A stretch of 64,000 nt of DNA from Phenylobacterium hankyongense (GTDB taxonomy: Bacteria > Pseudomonadota > Alphaproteobacteria > Caulobacterales > Caulobacteraceae): assembly GCF_003254505.1 (NCBI RefSeq), contig NZ_QFYP01000001.1, forward strand, positions 2,712,001-2,776,000, in the 5' to 3' direction. The position numbers were made by a program, and so were the translations under genes. The notes below the pieces were generated by a model. It was not told where the DNA came from. It ran no database searches and saw only the letters and a list, made by a program, of their open reading frames with translations. Below, in pieces: positions 24,885 to 34,032 of this stretch (position 1 is the stretch's first letter; each line of letters opens with the position of its first letter).

Positions 24885-25873
24885 GCGACGCGCCCGAAGT
24901 CAGCATCGGCGGGTTCAAGGACGCCCGGCGCTACGGCCGCGAGACGCTGAGCGCGCGCTCCTACGGCAAGGCGCTGCTGGCCGCCGCCCAGGCCGACCCG
25001 CGCATCGTCGTGCTGGGCGCCGACCTCACCCAGCCGACCGAGACCTACCTGATCCGCGACCAGATGCCGGACCGGTTCTTCATGCTGGGCATCCAGGAAG
25101 CCAACATGGTGGGCGTCGCCGGCGGCATGGCGCGCGCCGGCGACATCCCCTTCGCGCACAGCTTCTGCGTGTTCATCACCCGGCGGGTCTACGACCAGGT
25201 GGCGATGCAGGCGGCCTATCCGAAGCTGCCGGTGAAGCTGGTGGGGTTCATCCCGGGCCTGGCGACCGAGCTCGGCGTCTCGCACCAGGCCATCGACGAC
25301 GTCGCGCTGATGCGGGCGCTGCCGAACATGGCGGTGATCGAGCCCTCGGGTCCCGAGCAGATCGGCGCGGCGGTGGCGGCGGCCCTGGACTATGACGGAC
25401 CGGTCTACCTGCGGCTCGCCATCGCCCGCGCCAGGCCGGACGAGAGCGCGCCGTTGCAGCCGCTGGAGCTCGGAAAGGGGCTGGTGCTGCGCGAGGGCGC
25501 GGACGTCGCGATCCTGGCGTCTGGCATGATGGTCGCCGAGGCGCTGGGCGCGGCGGACCTGCTGCAGGCCCAGGGCCTCTCCGCCACGGTCGCCAACATG
25601 GCCAGCCTGAAGCCCTTCGACCACGCCCTGACGGAAAGGCTGGCGCGCGCGCACCCGGTGATGGTGACCGCGGAGAACCACTCCATCGTCGGCGGCCTGG
25701 GCTCGGTCGCGGCCGAGACCCTGGCCCTGGCCGGAGTCGCCACCCGCTTCGGCATGGTCGGCGTGCAGGACGTGTTCGCCGAGGGCGGGACCACGCCCTA
25801 CCTGATGGACAAGTACGGCCTCACCGCGCGCCACATCGCCGACAAGGCGCTGGCGCTTCGCCGCCGGGCCTAG
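24881..25873 (+). CDS. Transketolase, C-terminal (pyrimidine-binding) subunit
   Basis: 330 residues. Begins with its own leader before the conserved start RSYGKALLAAAQADPRIVVLGADLT; then FFMLGIQEANMVGVAGGMA (with the catalytic Glu that activates TPP), FAHSFCVFITRRVYDQV, KLVGFIPGLATELGVSHQ and the C-terminal fold with VTAENHSIVGGLGS. Partner of the preceding gene. Its TAG stop overlaps the stop of the convergent hydrolase gene (CTAG). Confidence 0.9.
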   Translation: MSDAPEVSIGGFKDARRYGRETLSARSYGKALLAAAQADPRIVVLGADLTQPTETYLIRDQMPDRFFMLGIQEANMVGVAGGMARAGDIPFAHSFCVFITRRVYDQVAMQAAYPKLPVKLVGFIPGLATELGVSHQAIDDVALMRALPNMAVIEPSGPEQIGAAVAAALDYDGPVYLRLAIARARPDESAPLQPLELGKGLVLREGADVAILASGMMVAEALGAADLLQAQGLSATVANMASLKPFDHALTERLARAHPVMVTAENHSIVGGLGSVAAETLALAGVATRFGMVGVQDVFAEGGTTPYLMDKYGLTARHIADKALALRRRA

Positions 25874-26658
25874 GCGCCGAGCGTCTCGGAGAAGAAGCCG
25901 ACGGCAGCCTCGCGCGCGGCCTTCGCGGCCTGCGGGTGAAACGCCATGCGCACCGGCCCGCCCTTGCCCTTGTGGGCGAACGGATCGTTGATGGTCTGCT
26001 CCGGAAGATCGCGATCGAAACCGTGACCCGCGCCCGCGTGCGTGATCCCGCGGATGAGACTGCGGCTGGTCGGCGGCAGGCGCGAGAGTAGCTGATCCAG
26101 GCCATCGGGATCATCGTAGGCGTCGGCGTCTCCGGTCTGGATTAGGACCGGCGCGCCGGTGAGATTCGCCAGCGACAGGCCGGGCGCCACCTCGTAGGCC
26201 CAGCACACCGGATAGAGCGCGACGTGGGCGGCGAACCCGGGCTCTGCGCCTGAGGCCGGCTGCGCCTCGGCGGTTGCGGCCAGCAGGGTGACCACCCCGC
26301 CCCAGGAGAAGCCCATCACGCCGATGCGGCTCGGATCGACCTCCGGCTGCGCGGCGAGGAAGGCCCGGGCGGCGAAGGCGTCGGGCAGCGTCTCGACGGG
26401 GCTGCGCGGCCGGGCGGCCGCGCCCCTGAGGGCGCCACGCGCCGCCCACATGTCGATCTCGAGCGTGGCGATGCCCGCGGCGTTCAAGGCCTCGGCATGG
26501 AACTGCCCGCGACCGTCCACCCCGTCGGACCCATGGCAGATCACCACGCCCGGCGTGGGCGCGGCGTCTTCGGTGGTGATGGTGTTCAGGCGGCCGGCGA
26601 CGACGAGCGACGGGGTGGCGGCGGTCGGGAAGGAGACGTAGGAGGTGCGCACAGACAT
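25870..26658 (-). CDS. Dienelactone hydrolase-like alpha/beta hydrolase
   Basis: 262 residues. Alpha/beta-hydrolase fold: PGVVICHGSDGVDGRG (oxyanion strand), then GVMGFSWGGVVTLLAA with the nucleophile Ser in GFSWGG, a later Asp in PVLIQTGDADAYDDPDGLD and His in GITHAGAGHGFDR. The nucleophile Cys of true dienelactone hydrolase is Ser here, so an esterase or carboxymethylenebutenolidase-like activity is possible. No signal peptide, so cytoplasmic. Divergent from the ornithine-cyclodeaminase-like gene with 55 nt between; a shared promoter is likely. Confidence 0.8.
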   Translation of the reverse strand: MSVRTSYVSFPTAATPSLVVAGRLNTITTEDAAPTPGVVICHGSDGVDGRGQFHAEALNAAGIATLEIDMWAARGALRGAAARPRSPVETLPDAFAARAFLAAQPEVDPSRIGVMGFSWGGVVTLLAATAEAQPASGAEPGFAAHVALYPVCWAYEVAPGLSLANLTGAPVLIQTGDADAYDDPDGLDQLLSRLPPTSRSLIRGITHAGAGHGFDRDLPEQTINDPFAHKGKGGPVRMAFHPQAAKAAREAAVGFFSETLGA

Positions 26659-26713
26659 GGATCGAAATTCGCCGGGCTCTGGCGGCAGGTCAATGCGAAG
26701 CTCGGGAGGGGGC

Positions 26714-27673
26714 ATGCAGCTGATCGATGGCGACGAGGTGCGGGCGCGGCTGACCTATGCCCGCTGCATCCCGCTGGTCCGCGACGCCATGATCGCCCTG
26801 TCGCGCGGTGAGACGCGCCAACTGCTCCGCGCGATCCTGCCGCTTGGGGACGGCCATTTGTTCGGGATCATGCCGGGCGCACTTCCTGGCGCTATGGGCG
26901 GTCGCGGCGTGTTCGGCGCCAAGCTGGTCAGCGTGTTCCCCGACAATTTCGCCAAGGGCCGGCCGTCGCATCAGGGCGTCATCGTGCTGTTCGAAAGTGA
27001 GGGCGGCGCGCCCGTCTGCGTCGTCGACGCCGGCGAGGTCACGGCGATCCGCACGGCCGCAGCCAGCGCGGTCGCCACCCATGCGCTCGCGCGGCCCGAC
27101 GCCGCGCGCCTGGCCATCCTTGGCTACGGGGAACAGGCGGCGACGCACGCCCGGGCGATCTCAGCGGTGCGTCCGCTCGACGCGATCGCCGTCTGGGGCA
27201 GATCCTACGAACGCGCCCAGGCGTTTGCGGCCCGGATGGAAGCGGAGTTGGGAATCCCCGCCCACGCCAGCGTCGAACCCCGGATCGCTGTCGGCGAGGC
27301 TGACATCGTCTGCACGGTGACCAACGCCAGCGAGCCCATCCTGCTGGGCGGCTGGGTGCGCCCGGGGACACATGTGAATCTCGTGGGATCGAGCTTCGCC
27401 GGACCGGCGGAGGCCGATGAAGAGCTCGTCGTGCGCTCCCGGTTCATCGCCGATCATCGCGACGGCGTGCTCGCGCAAGGGGCGGAGTTCCTTCGCGCCA
27501 AGGCCGCGGGGCTGGTGGATGACGACCACGTGGCGGGCGAGATCGGCCAGGTGCTGAACGGGACGCTTCCGGGCCGGCAATCGTCCGGCCAGATCACCGT
27601 CTACAAATCCCTGGGACACGTGGTCCAGGATCTGGCGGCCGCGACGGCGCTCTACGAAGGTGCGCCTTCATAG
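26714..27673 (+). CDS. Ornithine cyclodeaminase / mu-crystallin family protein
   Basis: 319 residues, ATG with GGGAGGGGG just upstream. NAD(P)-binding Rossmann core ARLAILGYGEQAATHARAI, plus GVFGAKLVSVFPDN, GAPVCVVDAGEVTAIRTAAASAVAT and the C-terminal VYKSLGHVVQDLAAA. Members include ornithine cyclodeaminase, ketimine and other imine reductases, and alanine dehydrogenase, so the substrate is open. The role may relate to the imino or amino compounds handled by the nearby aminotransferase, but that is inference. Confidence 0.82.
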   Translation: MQLIDGDEVRARLTYARCIPLVRDAMIALSRGETRQLLRAILPLGDGHLFGIMPGALPGAMGGRGVFGAKLVSVFPDNFAKGRPSHQGVIVLFESEGGAPVCVVDAGEVTAIRTAAASAVATHALARPDAARLAILGYGEQAATHARAISAVRPLDAIAVWGRSYERAQAFAARMEAELGIPAHASVEPRIAVGEADIVCTVTNASEPILLGGWVRPGTHVNLVGSSFAGPAEADEELVVRSRFIADHRDGVLAQGAEFLRAKAAGLVDDDHVAGEIGQVLNGTLPGRQSSGQITVYKSLGHVVQDLAAATALYEGAPS

Positions 27674-27689
27674 CGCACCCTGCGGTATC

Positions 27690-27719
27690 CGCGGCCGGCC
27701 CCGCGCAGGGCCGGCCGCG
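27690..27719. terminator. Strong bidirectional hairpin between convergent genes
   Basis: CGCGGCCGGCCC and GGGCCGGCCGCG form a 12-bp perfect stem with a 6-nt loop, midway between the stops of the ornithine-cyclodeaminase-like gene and the M20D peptidase gene. Confidence 0.7.
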
Positions 27720-27741
27720 GTCGCTGCAAGCTTGCGGGGGG

Positions 27742-29229
27742 CTATTGGCCGCCCGCGCCGGACTTGCGGTAGTCCAGCGCCGGCGGCCGGTCGCCGAGCA
27801 TGGCCTTGTAGGTGAAGTTCGGGCCACGGCGGGTGTCGAGCTCGGCCTTGGCCTTCTTGATCACGTCGGGGTTGGCGAACAGGTCAGCACCGGTGAGCGC
27901 CAGGGTCTTGGCCGCGTTGACCGCGCCCTTGATCCCGATGCTGGAGCCGGCGGCGGCGACGTTCTGCCAGCTGTGGCCGGCCGAGCCGGGCACGAAGGTG
28001 GCGGTGCTCAGGCCCACCGTCGGGGTCGTCCAGCTGATGTCGGAGACGTCGGTGGAACCGCCGCCGCCCTCCATTTCGACCTTGTACGGCACGACCGACT
28101 TCACGCTGTCGACCGAGGGCTGCTGGCCCGGCATGGACTCCTGCAGCTTCTTGCCGAAGGCGACCTCTTCCGGGGTCCAGCTGATGCCGCCCACGCGGCG
28201 CAGGTTCGCGTCCATCACCCGGCCGAGCGTGTCGTTCGGCAACAGGGCGTAGACGCCGCCGGTGATCTCCATGTCCACCGTCGTGCCGGTGGCCAGCGCC
28301 GCGCCGTCGGCCGCCTTGTGCACGCGGTCCCAGACGTCGCGGACCACCGCCGGATCGGGGTGGCGGACGTAGTAATAGACCTCGGCGAAGTCGGGGACGA
28401 CGTTGGGGGCGCCGCCGCCGCTGGTGATCACGTAGTGGATGCGGGTCTTGTCCGGGGTGTGCTCGCGCAGGAAGTTGGTGGCGACGTCCATGACCTCGAC
28501 GCCGTCGAGCGCCGAGCGGCCCTTCTCCGGCGCGCCCGCGGCGTGCGAGGAGCGGCCGTGGAAGCGGAACTTGCCGCTGATGTTGGCCATCGAGACGCCC
28601 TGGACGGCGGTGTTCTCATTGCCCGGGTGCCAGTGGAGGGCGGCGTCCACGTCGTTGAACAGGCCGGCGCGCACCAGATAGACCTTGCCCGAACCGCCTT
28701 CTTCGGCCGGCGAGCCATAGAGCCGCAGCTCGCCCTTCACGTTGTTCTTGACCATCCACTCCTTGATGGCGACCGCGGCGCCCACCGAGGCCGCGCCGAA
28801 CAGGTTGTGGCCGCAGCCGTGGCCGGCGATCTGGCCGGCGATCGGGGTCTTCACCGGGGAGGCGGTCTGCGCCAGGCCGGGCAGGGCGTCGAACTCGGCC
28901 AGGATCGCGACCACCGGACCCGGGCCGTTCTTGAAGCTGCCGATGAAGGCGGTGGGCATGCCGGCGACGCCGGACTTCACGTCGAAGCCGGCGGCCTTGA
29001 GCTGCTGCTGCAGGACGGCGCTGCTCTTGACCTCCTGGTAGCCGACCTCGGCGAAACCCCAGATCTTCAGGGCGGCGTCGGAGATCTGCGGCGCGTCCGC
29101 ATCGACGTTCTTCAGGATCTGGCCGCGGTCGGCGTCGGACAGCGGCTTGGCGGCCGCCTGGCTGACGACCGCGAGGCTTACGGTGACGGCGGCCGACATC
29201 AGGGCCAGGCGGAAATTGGACTTCTTCAT
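27742..29229 (-). CDS. Secreted M20D amidohydrolase / peptidase
   Basis: 495 residues with a Sec signal peptide (MKKSNFRLALMSAAVTVSLA...AAA). Family M20D, like AbgB: metal-binding GHGCGHNLFGAA with Cys139 and His141, SPAEEGGSGK with the catalytic Glu, ALHWHPGNENTAVQG and the lid dimerisation domain starting FRFHGRSSHAAGAPEKGRSA. Such enzymes hydrolyse p-aminobenzoyl-glutamate, N-acyl amino acids or small peptides. Here it is exported, downstream of a secreted M14 peptidase, which suggests extracytoplasmic peptide or amide breakdown coupled to the receptors at 34-39 kb. Confidence 0.88.
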   Translation of the reverse strand: MKKSNFRLALMSAAVTVSLAVVSQAAAKPLSDADRGQILKNVDADAPQISDAALKIWGFAEVGYQEVKSSAVLQQQLKAAGFDVKSGVAGMPTAFIGSFKNGPGPVVAILAEFDALPGLAQTASPVKTPIAGQIAGHGCGHNLFGAASVGAAVAIKEWMVKNNVKGELRLYGSPAEEGGSGKVYLVRAGLFNDVDAALHWHPGNENTAVQGVSMANISGKFRFHGRSSHAAGAPEKGRSALDGVEVMDVATNFLREHTPDKTRIHYVITSGGGAPNVVPDFAEVYYYVRHPDPAVVRDVWDRVHKAADGAALATGTTVDMEITGGVYALLPNDTLGRVMDANLRRVGGISWTPEEVAFGKKLQESMPGQQPSVDSVKSVVPYKVEMEGGGGSTDVSDISWTTPTVGLSTATFVPGSAGHSWQNVAAAGSSIGIKGAVNAAKTLALTGADLFANPDVIKKAKAELDTRRGPNFTYKAMLGDRPPALDYRKSGAGGQ

Positions 29230-29333
29230 AGGCGCGATCACCCCCCAGGGTCGTTTGTTGCGCGGAGCGCCTAGCGCGCCCCCTAGATGTGAGACGTGCG
29301 CGCCGCGCCGGCCCTCAGCGCCGCGCCTGAACA

Positions 29334-29370
29334 AAAAATGGCGGGCCGCCCGGTTTGGACGACCCGCCAA
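29334..29370 (-). terminator. Intrinsic terminator of the M14 peptidase gene
   Basis: On the minus strand TGGCGGG...CCCGCCA closes a hairpin whose inner part also pairs with G-U pairs, followed by TTTTTTG. It lies 26 nt after the M14 stop, so the M20D gene probably has its own promoter in 29230-29333. Confidence 0.85.
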
Positions 29371-29395
29371 GGCCTTGGGGATATGAGGTGCGGCG

Positions 29396-32188
29396 TTAGC
29401 GCGCCGGCTGGCCCGCCACGGCGGGGCCGTAGAACAGGGCGTTGAACAGGAACTTGAAGGTGCCATGCGGCTGGGCGCGCATGTTCACCTCAGGACCCAT
29501 CAGGAACAGCTTGCCCTTGCCGACGCTGGCGTCGACGACCGCGGCGCTGCCGTCCAGGTGCTCCTGGCCCCAAGCCCAGCCGCTGTGCAGCGGATGCTTG
29601 CCGGAGAACCAGGCGACCGGTTTCATGCCGGAGCCGTCGGCGACCTTGAAGGTCGGGCTGCGGTCGAAGAACATGTCCACGGTCGTGGGGACGCCGAAGG
29701 CCAAGGGGTCGGTGTTGTCGACCTTGGCCGTCAGCAGCGAGCCCGGGATGTAGAACTGGGTCCGGGGCAGGGCCTGGGCCTTGCCGTCCTTGATCTCCGC
29801 CGGGGACCGCTCGATCGGCAGCTTCATGAAGTTGGCGAGCGACGTCGAGCTGCCGATGGCCACCACGGAGCCGCCCTGGCGGACGAACTTCTCCACCTGC
29901 GGCAGGGTCTTCTCCTGGGTGATGTTCCCCAGCCAGCTGCGGAACTGGGCGGGGACCTCCTCAGGCTTGGGCTGCTTGGCGCCGAAGCCGCCGCGGAACA
30001 TGCCGCCGCCGAACGCCGCTTCCTCGGGGATGGCCGCGTCCGGGAAGATCAGCACGTCGAAGTCCTTGTTGAGGTCGCCCTTGTCGAGGCGCTGGGCGCG
30101 CACGACGGTGTAGGGCGTCTCGAACTGCTCCAGCGTCCATTGGGTCCAGCCGGTGGTCTGCAGGCCGCCGTAGACGTCCACCACGCCGACGCGCACGGGC
30201 TTCAGCTTGAGGGTGTCCGCCTTGGGGGCGGCGTCTGCGGCGTAGACATCGACGCCCAGCGACTTCGAGCCGGCTTCCAGGATGGCCCGCGACTGGGCCG
30301 AGGCCGGGACCCAGATGGCGCCAGGCGCCAGCGTCTTGCCGGCGACGGCGGTGGGGGTCTTCACCCAGTACACCGGCTGCTTCGCCTTCAGGAGGCGGTT
30401 GGTGAGGATGGTGGCGTCGTTGATCTCGTGGCTGATCAGGAAGCCCGCCTTGCCCTGGCCGATGATCTTGCCGGCCGGGGGTGCGGTGACGTCGGCCAGC
30501 CGTTCGAAGGGACCGTCGAAGCCATCGAGGACGCGGTCGAACTTGATCCCCATCTGGTAGGCCAGGGTGTAGCCGGCCGCGTCATAGGGCGCGATCGGCG
30601 GGCCGCCCGGATAGGCGAAGTCGTTCGGGTGATCCTGCGGCTCGAACATGTCCATGACGTGCGGCCGGTAGGCCTGGGCGGTCTTCACCACGTAGGAGCC
30701 GGCCGGATAGGTCTTGCCGGCGACGGTGAAGGCGGTCTTGGCGCGGTCGACCTTCACGCCCGCCTTGATCAGGGCGTTGACGAACTTCGTCGCCGTCGGG
30801 AAGTCGGCCTGGTCGGCGGTGATGATATAGCCGCGCGGATCGCGATGGGTCGGGTCGTGCAGGATGCTCTCATAGAGCGCCGGGTCGAGGGTCTTTTCGC
30901 CCTTGAACGCGGTGCCGGCCGCCGACAGCGCGGCGGGCGTGGAGGTCTTGCCGGCCGCCTTCAGCGCGTCGATCCGATCGCCGGTGACGGTCCAGTTGTC
31001 CTCGTTGCCGCGGGCGATGGAGTTGGCGCCCATCCGGTAGATGTTGAACAGCAGCCGCTCGCGGTTGCTGGCGGCGTAGTTGAGCACCGCGCGGTTCATC
31101 GACAGCGAGTAGTCGATCGACTGCTTCAGGTGCCAGATCTGCGGCTTGACCGGCAGCGGCAGGTCGTTGCGGGGCAGCTGGTTGTCAGCCACCAGCGGCA
31201 GCTGCATCGGCGTCGGGTGGCCGATGATCTCGGTCAGGATGCCGATCGAGTTGTGGAAGTAGGCGACCGTCCGCTCCATGCCGTTGTTCCAGGTGGAGTA
31301 GTTCGCGGCTGAGCGCATTCCCGAGCCGCCCTTGCCCTCGGAGACCAGCCGGCTGTGCATGGTCGCGCCGACCTCGCTGAGTTCGGTCATGATCAACGGG
31401 TCGTAGTTGTAGTTGAAGGGGTCCCGGAACGGCGGGATGAACACCACCGCGCCCAGCGGGCCGGTCTGGTGGTGGTTGTAGATGATCTGCGGGTACCATT
31501 CCCGGAAGAAGATCTTGTTGAGGTTCGTCGTCTCCTTCTGGGAGACCATGTAGGAGTCGCGGTTGTTATCGTGGCCGACGTACTTCTGGTAGATCACCGG
31601 CAGGGTGTCGAATTCACGCTTCAGCGGGTCGGCGTTGCGCATGTACCAGTTGGCCAGCAGGTCCTGGCCGTCGGGATTGGCCTGGCCGAACAGGATGACG
31701 ACGTTGTCGAGGATCTTCCTGGCCTCGGCGTCGTTGCTGCTCAGCATGTCGTAGACGCCGGCCATCAGCGCCTGGGCGTGCTCGACTTCGCTGGCGTGCA
31801 TGCCGCCGTCGATCCAGATCACCGCCTTGCCTTCCGCCGCCAGGGCGTGCGCCTGGTCGTCGGTCAGGCCTTCGGCGTTGGCCAGCCGCGCGGCGATCTG
31901 CTTGTAGCGGTCAAGCTTGGCGAGGTTCTGCGGCGAGGAGACGATCATCATGTACTGGCGGCGACCTTCGCTGGTCTCGCCGATGTCGACCATCTTCGCG
32001 CGGTCGCTCTGGGACGCGAGCGTCTTCCAGTAGCTGACCAGCTGGCTGTAGTTGGCGAGGAAATAGTCTTCGCCGATGTCGTGGCCGAGGGCCTCGCGCG
32101 GGGTGGTCAGGTGGGCCGCCGGCGTCTGGGCGAACGCAGGCTGGCTCAACACCGCGAACGCCGTCGCGGCCAAAAGGACTCGTTTCAT
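29396..32188 (-). CDS. Secreted M14-family zinc carboxypeptidase, large
   Basis: 930 residues, ATG with GGAGGGGG at 6 nt. Signal peptide KRVLLAATAFAVLSQPAFAQ (2-21). Zinc ligands of the M14 fold at His131 and Glu134 (DGGMHASEVEHAQ), a later NPDGQDLLANWYMRN and YNHHQTGP segment, and GILTEIIGHP. After the peptidase domain comes a long C-terminal region of about 500 residues with a GATase-like stretch (VRVGVVDVYGG, VLIFPDAAIP, FVRQGGSVVAIGSS), common to this subfamily. Expected in the periplasm, trimming peptides or amidated substrates. Confidence 0.88.
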   Translation of the reverse strand: MKRVLLAATAFAVLSQPAFAQTPAAHLTTPREALGHDIGEDYFLANYSQLVSYWKTLASQSDRAKMVDIGETSEGRRQYMMIVSSPQNLAKLDRYKQIAARLANAEGLTDDQAHALAAEGKAVIWIDGGMHASEVEHAQALMAGVYDMLSSNDAEARKILDNVVILFGQANPDGQDLLANWYMRNADPLKREFDTLPVIYQKYVGHDNNRDSYMVSQKETTNLNKIFFREWYPQIIYNHHQTGPLGAVVFIPPFRDPFNYNYDPLIMTELSEVGATMHSRLVSEGKGGSGMRSAANYSTWNNGMERTVAYFHNSIGILTEIIGHPTPMQLPLVADNQLPRNDLPLPVKPQIWHLKQSIDYSLSMNRAVLNYAASNRERLLFNIYRMGANSIARGNEDNWTVTGDRIDALKAAGKTSTPAALSAAGTAFKGEKTLDPALYESILHDPTHRDPRGYIITADQADFPTATKFVNALIKAGVKVDRAKTAFTVAGKTYPAGSYVVKTAQAYRPHVMDMFEPQDHPNDFAYPGGPPIAPYDAAGYTLAYQMGIKFDRVLDGFDGPFERLADVTAPPAGKIIGQGKAGFLISHEINDATILTNRLLKAKQPVYWVKTPTAVAGKTLAPGAIWVPASAQSRAILEAGSKSLGVDVYAADAAPKADTLKLKPVRVGVVDVYGGLQTTGWTQWTLEQFETPYTVVRAQRLDKGDLNKDFDVLIFPDAAIPEEAAFGGGMFRGGFGAKQPKPEEVPAQFRSWLGNITQEKTLPQVEKFVRQGGSVVAIGSSTSLANFMKLPIERSPAEIKDGKAQALPRTQFYIPGSLLTAKVDNTDPLAFGVPTTVDMFFDRSPTFKVADGSGMKPVAWFSGKHPLHSGWAWGQEHLDGSAAVVDASVGKGKLFLMGPEVNMRAQPHGTFKFLFNALFYGPAVAGQPAR

Positions 32189-32272
32189 GTGCGCCCCCTC
32201 CAAAAAGGACTTTGGCGGGAGTTGCTCTCACGCCACGTCGTATGACGCAGTGCGGAGCGGAAACCTCAGCAG

Positions 32273-33286
32273 TCAGGGGCGGACGAGCGCGACTTCGCGA
32301 TCGGTGGGGCCGGAGACCCGCGCCAGGCCATAGCCCTGCAGGGCCCGGGCGAAGGCGTCGACCTCGCCGGTGCGGAAGACGCCGCTGATCGGCGTGCGCG
32401 CCAGCGCCGGGTCGGCGATCCGCAGCTTGCGCGCGGAAAAGCGGTTCATTTCCGCGACCACCGCAGAAAGCGGCTGGCCGTCGAACACCAACTGGCCGCG
32501 CAGCCAGCTGGCCGCCTGGGCGGTGTCGACCTCGCTCACCTGCCAGTTGGTCTGGGCGTCGGCGACGAGCTGTGAGCCGGCGGTCATCTCAACCGTCCGC
32601 TCGCCGTGCGGGGTAGGGCCCACGATCCGCACCCGGCCCTCGACCAAGGTGACGGCCAGCCGCTCGCTGTCGACGCGGACGTCGAAGGCGGTGCCCACCG
32701 CGGTGACGCGGTCCTGGCCGGCCGAGACGATGAACGGCCGCCTGGCGTCCTTGGCGACCTGGAAATAGGCCTGGCCGCGGGCCAGTCGCACCGGTCGTTC
32801 ACGCCCCCAGCCGCCGACCTCGACCTTGGAGTCGGTGTTGAGGGTGATGATCGAGCCGTCGGCCAGCCGATAGCTCGCCCGCTGGCCGACCGCGGTGGTG
32901 AAGGTCTGGGCTGGGCTGGCCCCGGGCCGCGCCGCGGGCGAGAGCCGGAACCAGCCGCCAAGCGCGCCGCCCATCAGGACGACCGCGGCGCTCGCCGCGA
33001 CCGCGCGCCGCAGCCACGGCTGATCGATCAGGCGCGGCCGTGCGGTCTGCATCGCCAGGTGCGCCTCGCGGCGCAGGGCGGCCACGGCGGGATCGTCCTC
33101 CACCAGCGCGAATCCCGCCCACAGCCGCTGGACGCGCGCCCAGGCCTCGCGATTGGCGGCGCTTTGCGCGAGCCAGGCGTCCAGGCCCCGGCGATCGGCC
33201 GACCCGCCCTGCAGCTTCGCGAGCCAGGCTGCCGCCGCGCTATCGGGGTCCACGCTGCTGTCGTTCGTCGGCCTGCTCGACGTCAT
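32273..33286 (-). CDS. FecR-family anti-sigma / surface-signalling regulator
   Basis: 337 residues. An N-terminal cytoplasmic domain (AAAAWLAKLQGGSADRRGLDAWLAQS, the DUF4880-type start), one membrane helix at about 94-111 (AVAASAAVVLMGGALGGWF) and a periplasmic FecR domain (TTAVGQRASYRLADGSIITL, RGQAYFQVAKDARRPFIV, VTAVGTAFDVR, TLVEGRVRI). It senses the signalling receptor in the outer membrane and controls the sigma factor whose gene it overlaps by 47 nt. Confidence 0.93.
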   Translation of the reverse strand: MTSSRPTNDSSVDPDSAAAAWLAKLQGGSADRRGLDAWLAQSAANREAWARVQRLWAGFALVEDDPAVAALRREAHLAMQTARPRLIDQPWLRRAVAASAAVVLMGGALGGWFRLSPAARPGASPAQTFTTAVGQRASYRLADGSIITLNTDSKVEVGGWGRERPVRLARGQAYFQVAKDARRPFIVSAGQDRVTAVGTAFDVRVDSERLAVTLVEGRVRIVGPTPHGERTVEMTAGSQLVADAQTNWQVSEVDTAQAASWLRGQLVFDGQPLSAVVAEMNRFSARKLRIADPALARTPISGVFRTGEVDAFARALQGYGLARVSGPTDREVALVRP

Positions 33287-33815
33287 CTGCGTCCCGTAGG
33301 CGATCGCTCATATGGCGCATCGCCTTCATTACATGTTTCTCGACCGCGCTGACCGAGATCCCGAACCGACCGGCCACGAGTTTGTAGCTCATCGACTCAA
33401 ACCGGACGAGGGCGAACACCTGCCGCGTCCGGTCCGGAAGCTCATTCAGCGCGGCGATGGCGAGCGCCATCTCCTCACGCCCCTGTAGGACGCGCTCAGG
33501 CGAGATATCATCAACGGGGTGATGAAATTCAGTCAGCTCGCAGTGGTCGGACCGCCGGCGGGTGCGGTTGCGGCGGGCCCGGTCGATCAGGACATTGGCG
33601 GCGACTTCAAAGAGATAGCCTTCGACGTTCTGCACCACGAGGTCGGGTTTGCGCTTCTGGATCCGCAGCAGGACCTCTTGCACGAGGTCCTCCGCATCGT
33701 CCGCCGGCGCACGCCGCGAGAAAAAGCTGCGCAGCGCCGTGGCGTAGGCCACGCCGAACTCCGTCAGCTCGGCGGCGTTCGCCGCCCGCTCTGGTGACCC
33801 CCCGATACGCCTCAC
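33240..33815 (-). CDS. ECF sigma factor, FecI type
   Basis: 191 residues, GTG start. Region 2 is RSFFSRRAPADDAEDLVQEVLLRIQ with VQNVEGYLFEVAANVLIDRARR; region 4 is ALNELPDRTRQVFALVRFESMSYKLVAGRFGIS followed by VSAVEKHVMKAM. Partner of the overlapping FecR and of the STN-domain receptor that is divergent to it 217 nt away. When the receptor binds ligand, FecR should release the sigma factor to transcribe the receptor and perhaps the peptidase genes. Confidence 0.93.
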   Translation of the reverse strand: MRRIGGSPERAANAAELTEFGVAYATALRSFFSRRAPADDAEDLVQEVLLRIQKRKPDLVVQNVEGYLFEVAANVLIDRARRNRTRRRSDHCELTEFHHPVDDISPERVLQGREEMALAIAALNELPDRTRQVFALVRFESMSYKLVAGRFGISVSAVEKHVMKAMRHMSDRLRDADDVEQADERQQRGPR

Positions 33816-34032
33816 TCAAATCGCCCCACTCGAATTTGACGGAAGAGTGACAGGGATTGCGGTAGGCAAGTCAACCAGGACGACACGCGGCAAAGCCGCC
33901 GACTCGACTTCGCGACACTTTGCCTGGCCTGAAGGCATGACATCGCCGCTGTGCTGTGCGACCGACGTCGCGTGGGACTCGCCTGTCAATTTTACGGCAG
34001 GATCGCGGGCAATGAGCGGGGTGTAAGCCGTC

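Noticed and set aside
24051..25873. Transketolase broken by a frameshift
   Set aside because: The halves meet at an ATGA start/stop overlap, the second half has its own start and leader, and separate N- and C-terminal subunits are a known form.
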